A stretch of 27,840 nt of DNA from CAZGQY01 sp964528035 (lineage in GTDB: Bacteria; Pseudomonadota; Gammaproteobacteria; Methylococcales; UBA1147). Made by a program: the position numbers and the translations under genes. Under the pieces are notes generated by a model. The model was given only the letters and a program-made list of their open reading frames with translations, had not been told where the DNA came from and did not search any database. How positions within the stretch are numbered: the stretch's first letter is position 1; each line of letters starts with the position of its first letter. This document shows positions 24,146 through 27,840 of this stretch, piece after piece. The stretch lies in the NCBI GenBank assembly GCA_964528035.1, contig CAZGQY010000034.1, positions 1 through 27,840 on the forward strand, in the 5' to 3' direction.

Positions 24146-24610
24146 ATGCAAGGCGATGCTAATGTTATTGAATTCCTTAACCGTGTATTGGCGAATGAGT
24201 TAACAGCAATCAATCAATATTTTCTTCATGCCCGGATATACAAAAACTGGGGGTTTAACCAGCTTGGCGAGCATGAATACCATGAATCTCTAGACGAAAT
24301 GAAACACGCTGATAGCCTTGTTGAACGGATTTTATTTCTGGAAGGTCTTCCCAATCTACAAGATTTGGGGAAACTTAACATAGGCGAGAATGTGACAGAA
24401 ATGTTGCGTTGCGATTTAAATCTGGAGCTCAACGCCTGCCCCGTATTAAAAGACGCAATCGCCTATTGTGAGTCCGTTAAGGATTATGTATCCAGAGAGG
24501 TATTTGAATCCATCCTCGAAAGTGAGGAAGAACATATCGACTGGCTGGAGACACAATTGGAACTGATCAAAAAAATTGGCCAGGAGAATTACATCCAATC
24601 CAATTTGTAA
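24146..24610 (+). CDS. bfr: Bacterioferritin
   Basis: Bacterioferritin forms a 24-subunit haem-containing cage that oxidises Fe(II) and stores it as mineral. In the 154-residue protein every key residue falls at the E. coli position. The ferroxidase ligands are Glu18, Glu51, His54, Glu94, Glu127 and His130, and the haem axial ligand is Met52 (DEMKHAD). I chose the ATG at 24146, because AGGAG lies 6 bases upstream; an in-frame TTG two codons earlier is less likely. No bfd (bacterioferritin-associated ferredoxin) gene is next to it. Its position near the feo operon fits coordinated iron uptake and storage. Confidence 0.97.
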   Translation: MQGDANVIEFLNRVLANELTAINQYFLHARIYKNWGFNQLGEHEYHESLDEMKHADSLVERILFLEGLPNLQDLGKLNIGENVTEMLRCDLNLELNACPVLKDAIAYCESVKDYVSREVFESILESEEEHIDWLETQLELIKKIGQENYIQSNL

Positions 24611-24742
24611 TAATTTTCAGTGCACGCAAAATCGAAAATGAACCGATTCGTTTCAGCCTGCCAGCCAGGAAACACGCAAAACAGATACGCATAAAATAAA
24701 ATCCAGAAAATTTAGCCAATATTTAATATGGGGAAACAGAAT

Positions 24743-26110
24743 ATGCCAGTAAAGAAGCAATCAGTTCGTACAGCGGATGTCAATCGATTCACTCTAACGG
24801 ATAACAAATCTGGAAAGTCCTATCAGTTGGATGGATTCGACGCCAATAAAGGGCCTTCAGTCGTCGATATAAGAAGTCTCTATGGAAAAAGCGGATTGTT
24901 TACCTTCGATCCCGGTTATACCTCTACTGCCTCATGCGATTCCGAAATCACCTATATTGACGGCGAAAAAGGTATTTTGCTTTACCGAGGCTATGCGGTA
25001 GAAGACCTGGCAAACGGATCTGATTATCTGGATGTATGTTATCTGCTGCTTTACGGTGACCTGCCCTCACCGGAAGAAAAAATGGAGTTCGACACGGTCA
25101 TTACCAGACACACAATGCTTCACGACCAAATTACGAGTTTTTTCCAGGGATTCAATCGTGACGCTCACCCCATGGCCTTTCTGATTGGCGTGGTCGGTGC
25201 ATTATCCGCTTTTTATTACGACAAAACCGATATCAATGATCCGAAACAGCGGATGAACGCCTGCCATCGGCTCATTTCGAAAATACCGACAATTGGTGCC
25301 TACGCATACAAATACTCATTGGGCCAACCGTTTGTTTACCCTAACAACAAATTGGGTTATGCCGAAAATTTACTGAATATGATGTTTGCCATACCGACTG
25401 AAGACTATGAGGTTAACCCGGTTCTGGCAAAAGCAATGGATCAGATTCTTATCCTCCATGCCGATCATGAACAAAATGCCTCCACCTCGACTGTACGCCT
25501 TGCAGGTTCATCAGGAGCCAATCCATTCGCCTGCATCGCTGCGGGTGTCGCATCGCTTTGGGGTCCAGCTCATGGTGGTGCCAACGAAGCGGTCATCAAA
25601 ATGCTGGAAGAAATTGGTGATGTTTCCAACATTCCGAAATATATTGAAAAAGCTAAAGATCCCAACGACAATTTTCGTCTCATGGGCTTTGGCCACCGAG
25701 TCTATAAAAACTATGATCCACGTGCCAGAGTATTGAAAAAAGCATGCGATTCGGTACTCTCTGAGCTCGGAAAAGAAAATGACCCACTGCTGGATATCGC
25801 TCTAAAACTGGAGGATATCGCTCTGAGTGACAGTTATTTCACTGAAAAAAAATTATATCCGAACGTTGATTTTTATTCCGGTATCATCCTCAAGGCAATG
25901 AATATTCCAACCAATATGTTTACAGTCATATTTGCAATCGGAAGAACTGTAGGCTGGATCGCCCATTGGAAAGAAATGATCAGCAGCGACGATCATAAAA
26001 TTGGCCGACCACGTCAGTTATACACTGGGCACCAGAAAAGAGCTTTTGCGTCTGTGGATGTTAGAGAACATGGCGATATTCATGGTTGGTCGTGGCGCTA
26101 TTGGCGTTAA
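24743..26110 (+). CDS. gltA: Citrate synthase (type II, hexameric)
   Basis: This enzyme condenses oxaloacetate and acetyl-CoA to citrate at the entry of the TCA cycle. Catalytic segments are visible: HADHEQNAST with the first His, FGHRVYKNYDPRA with the second catalytic His, and YPNVDFYSG with the catalytic Asp. The protein ends in HGWSWRYWR. I chose the ATG at 24743 (455 residues), because GGGGAA sits about 6 bases upstream; the ATG at 24728 would place that ribosome binding site inside the gene. The N-terminus is extended relative to the usual 427-430 residues of E. coli-like enzymes. No other TCA gene (sdh, suc) is adjacent. The 3' end converges on the MATE gene. Confidence 0.96.
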   Translation: MPVKKQSVRTADVNRFTLTDNKSGKSYQLDGFDANKGPSVVDIRSLYGKSGLFTFDPGYTSTASCDSEITYIDGEKGILLYRGYAVEDLANGSDYLDVCYLLLYGDLPSPEEKMEFDTVITRHTMLHDQITSFFQGFNRDAHPMAFLIGVVGALSAFYYDKTDINDPKQRMNACHRLISKIPTIGAYAYKYSLGQPFVYPNNKLGYAENLLNMMFAIPTEDYEVNPVLAKAMDQILILHADHEQNASTSTVRLAGSSGANPFACIAAGVASLWGPAHGGANEAVIKMLEEIGDVSNIPKYIEKAKDPNDNFRLMGFGHRVYKNYDPRARVLKKACDSVLSELGKENDPLLDIALKLEDIALSDSYFTEKKLYPNVDFYSGIILKAMNIPTNMFTVIFAIGRTVGWIAHWKEMISSDDHKIGRPRQLYTGHQKRAFASVDVREHGDIHGWSWRYWR

Positions 26111-26146
26111 TCCAAAAAACTCCGAACCGATAAATTGGCGGCTGTA

Positions 26147-27454
26147 TCAAAGCTTAATGGTCTTCCAACCACCCAGTAACACGGAAGACCATTTTCCACA
26201 CGCTTTGATTGCAGTGGTCACATTGATTACCCACCAGATACCCGCAGCTCCGTAGCCCAGATAGATTCCAAACAACCAACTTAAAGGCACACGAAGCAAA
26301 TTGATGGGTGCCGACCACCAAAAAATTGGGCGAGTATCCCCAGCACCCTCAAGCACTCCTTCGGCAAGACATTCATAGGCAACAAACAATTGCGAAAACG
26401 AAAGTATCCGGGCATACAGAATTGCTTCTTTTAATACTTTTTGATCGTGAGTAAAAAGACGACATAAAGGTTCAGCCGCGAACCAAAACAATAAACCGGC
26501 GCAAACACCCGCCACAGTCAGTAAAGGAAATGCCAGACGAATCGCCGCCACCGCCTGATCGACCTGCCCTGCACCGATATAGCGACCCACTAAACTTGCG
26601 ATCCCCATCGATACGCCCCAGAATACTGGCCAGGTAAACCCTTCAAGCACAGAGAAACCAATACCCAGAGCGGCATTCACACTCGGGCCTAATGGAGAAA
26701 CCGCGTAACGAATTACCGCCCAATAAACTATTGCAAAGAAACCAATACCCCAACTGATAGGGATCCCGATACGAAAAATTCTTCCGAAAGTACCGCCAAA
26801 ACCAAGATCCCGGATTTGGGGTAAAAACTGCCGCCACAATATAAACACACCAATGATTACAGAAACGCCACGACTTAGACCTGTCGCCAGCGCAGCACCA
26901 CCAATACCCAGATCGAATGAATAAATCAAAAGTGGATTTAAAATCACATTCAACACTGTTGCAAGGACCTGCAGTACCATAACCAGTGCAGTCCGACCCA
27001 TCGCTATGAATATAGCATCGATCACTGGGGCAATAGTCAGTGGCAATCCAAACAATGCAAGCCATTGTAAATAATTTACAGCCAATTCCAGAGTTTGATT
27101 TTTCAGTCCCAGTCCCTGTCCAATCCAGGGCGCAGTTACGCCGACTATAACCAATACCATAAAACCTATAGCCACTGCAGCCAATAAAGCATGAATAATT
27201 ATTTGTTTGCAGAAGCCCTCATCCTTCGCACCTGTCGCTCTGGCTACTAAAGGTCCCGCACCCGCTGACACTAACGAGTAAATGGCAAACATTCCGATCA
27301 TAATAAAAGTACAGGAGCCTACTGCAGCCTGCGCTTCCATACCCAACCACTGAACGGAATATTGATCGATCACTTTAAATGCATTATTAAGCAGCACAGA
27401 AACCGCAGCAGGTAACGATAAACGTAGTAAGCTCGAGAGCGATAGATTTTTCAA
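26147..27454 (-). CDS. MATE family efflux transporter
   Basis: The 435-residue membrane protein has about twelve hydrophobic helices arranged as two repeats, typical of multidrug and toxin extrusion (NorM/DinF-type) transporters, which use Na+ or H+ gradients. Each half contains the characteristic early segments (LPAAVSVLLNNAFKVIDQYS and RIGIPISWGIGFFAIVYW). Further conserved pieces are GAGPLVARATGAKD in the first half and GRYIGAGQVDQA in the second. The only possible start is TTG at 27454, because a stop codon lies three codons upstream in frame; GGATGGG about 9 bases before it could serve as ribosome binding site. Substrates cannot be predicted. It is a single gene. Confidence 0.9.
   Translation of the reverse strand: MKNLSLSSLLRLSLPAAVSVLLNNAFKVIDQYSVQWLGMEAQAAVGSCTFIMIGMFAIYSLVSAGAGPLVARATGAKDEGFCKQIIIHALLAAVAIGFMVLVIVGVTAPWIGQGLGLKNQTLELAVNYLQWLALFGLPLTIAPVIDAIFIAMGRTALVMVLQVLATVLNVILNPLLIYSFDLGIGGAALATGLSRGVSVIIGVFILWRQFLPQIRDLGFGGTFGRIFRIGIPISWGIGFFAIVYWAVIRYAVSPLGPSVNAALGIGFSVLEGFTWPVFWGVSMGIASLVGRYIGAGQVDQAVAAIRLAFPLLTVAGVCAGLLFWFAAEPLCRLFTHDQKVLKEAILYARILSFSQLFVAYECLAEGVLEGAGDTRPIFWWSAPINLLRVPLSWLFGIYLGYGAAGIWWVINVTTAIKACGKWSSVLLGGWKTIKL
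26156..26193 (+). terminator. Candidate gltA terminator inside the MATE 3' end
   Basis: AATGGTCTTCC (26156-26166) pairs perfectly with GGAAGACCATT (26183-26193), with a 16-base loop and a short T-run (TT) after it. It lies 46 bases beyond the gltA stop and within the last codons of the convergent MATE gene (which encode WKTIKL). The loop is long and the U-tract short, so efficiency is uncertain. Confidence 0.4.
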
Positions 27455-27840
27455 AAGTTGTTACCCATCCGAACCATGAGGTTTAACCATTGTCACACTT
27501 GGTGTTGTTATTTATTAAATCCACACCCAAAACCATTTGATTCGCGTAAAATAACGCGAAATCGATTAAAATATATATTCCTATTTGCTCACACTGACAT
27601 TTTTCCTGAAAACAGGATGCTGTCCAAGTATAAAAAACTTACCGTGGAAGAATGGGGTTTGGCTCATTTTTCTGATCTATATCGTTAAAGAAGATTGATC
27701 ATCGCCTCTTTAAATTGAAAAAATGGACTCAAAACCACTTTCTCTCTCGACAACATCTATTCCCAGGCAGGTACTTTGACACAGTTTTACAACGATATGC
27801 CAGTCCCTGTTTCCAGAGTCAAGCGCTACTATCCTGGATC
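27455..27840. other. Unresolved right end of the window
   Basis: No gene can be firmly called here. A 7-bp stem (TTCGCGT 27541-27547 with ACGCGAA 27554-27560) and a CCTG/CAGG mini-hairpin near 27605-27616 are visible. From about 27676 to the end one plus-strand frame is open (through KKWTQNHFLSRQHLF), and from about 27719 a second one (through TFSLDNIYSQAGTL). A minus-strand frame is also open from the edge to about 27712. None has a convincing start with a ribosome binding site, so a partial gene running off the edge is possible but undecided. Confidence 0.4.

Noticed and set aside
1..27840. tRNA genes, CRISPR arrays, integron attC sites and full insertion sequences
   Set aside because: I looked for T-loop motifs, regular spaced repeats, RYYYAAC/GTTRRRY pairs and transposase frames and found none.

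Overview
The window looks like chromosomal core-plus-accessory DNA of a moderately AT-rich gammaproteobacterium. The evidence is an RpoS with NlpD beside it, the divergent TesA / YbbA-YbbP arrangement known from Escherichia coli and relatives, an OprI-like (Pseudomonas-type) major lipoprotein, a FeoA/FeoB/FeoC ferrous-iron locus and a type II citrate synthase. I cannot place it at genus level from sequence alone; a marine or environmental Pseudomonadales/Cellvibrionales/Oceanospirillales-like lineage is my guess. I found no tRNA, rRNA, CRISPR array or complete insertion sequence.

Layout. 62-1844 (minus): rpoS and nlpD. 1984-2409 (plus): an unrecognised single-pass membrane protein. 2538-6360: the ABC exporter-like pair ybbA-ybbP, divergent from the esterase tesA with start codons only 15 bases apart. 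6489-7753 (minus): a TupA-like periplasmic binding protein, translationally coupled to a small lipoprotein. 7831-11974 (plus): the most unusual block, two overlapping paralogous large GTPases followed by a small protein with a CheZ-like DxxxQ motif and an acidic DDIELF tail. 12198-13718 (minus): a membrane protein with a periplasmic sensor-like region and a cytoplasmic AlbA_2 (Schlafen-type) domain. 13926-15313: a ComEA-like helix-hairpin-helix protein, then an OprI-like lipoprotein ending in lysine next to an L,D-transpeptidase-fold enzyme. 15613-18192 (minus): ClpB. 18770-19549 (minus): a ZIP metal transporter. 19676-23115 (minus): a ferrous-iron uptake operon with two FeoA genes, FeoB and FeoC, behind a promoter whose -10 lies inside a Fur-box-like sequence. 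23646-26110 (plus): a DUF4404-type protein, bacterioferritin and citrate synthase. 26147-27454 (minus): a MATE efflux protein. The last 386 bases are unresolved.

How the parts fit. The iron genes form a logical neighbourhood: Fe(II) import (FeoAAB + FeoC), possibly ZIP as an additional divalent-metal importer, and storage by bacterioferritin. The lipoprotein and L,D-transpeptidase pair fits outer-membrane/peptidoglycan tethering. RpoS, NlpD and ClpB are stress and envelope functions.

Outside the genes, a dispersed intergenic repeat stands out. Copy 1 (about 11998-12132) has a long imperfect outer inverted repeat enclosing two hairpins, giving a predicted three-way-junction shape. Copy 2 (about 18294-18568) is related, but where copy 1 has its first hairpin it carries a 167-bp element bounded by perfect 10-bp inverted repeats. 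A possible decayed third copy lies near 15458. The best candidates for undescribed biology are the GTPase pair with its CheZ-like neighbour, the membrane AlbA_2 protein and this repeat family.
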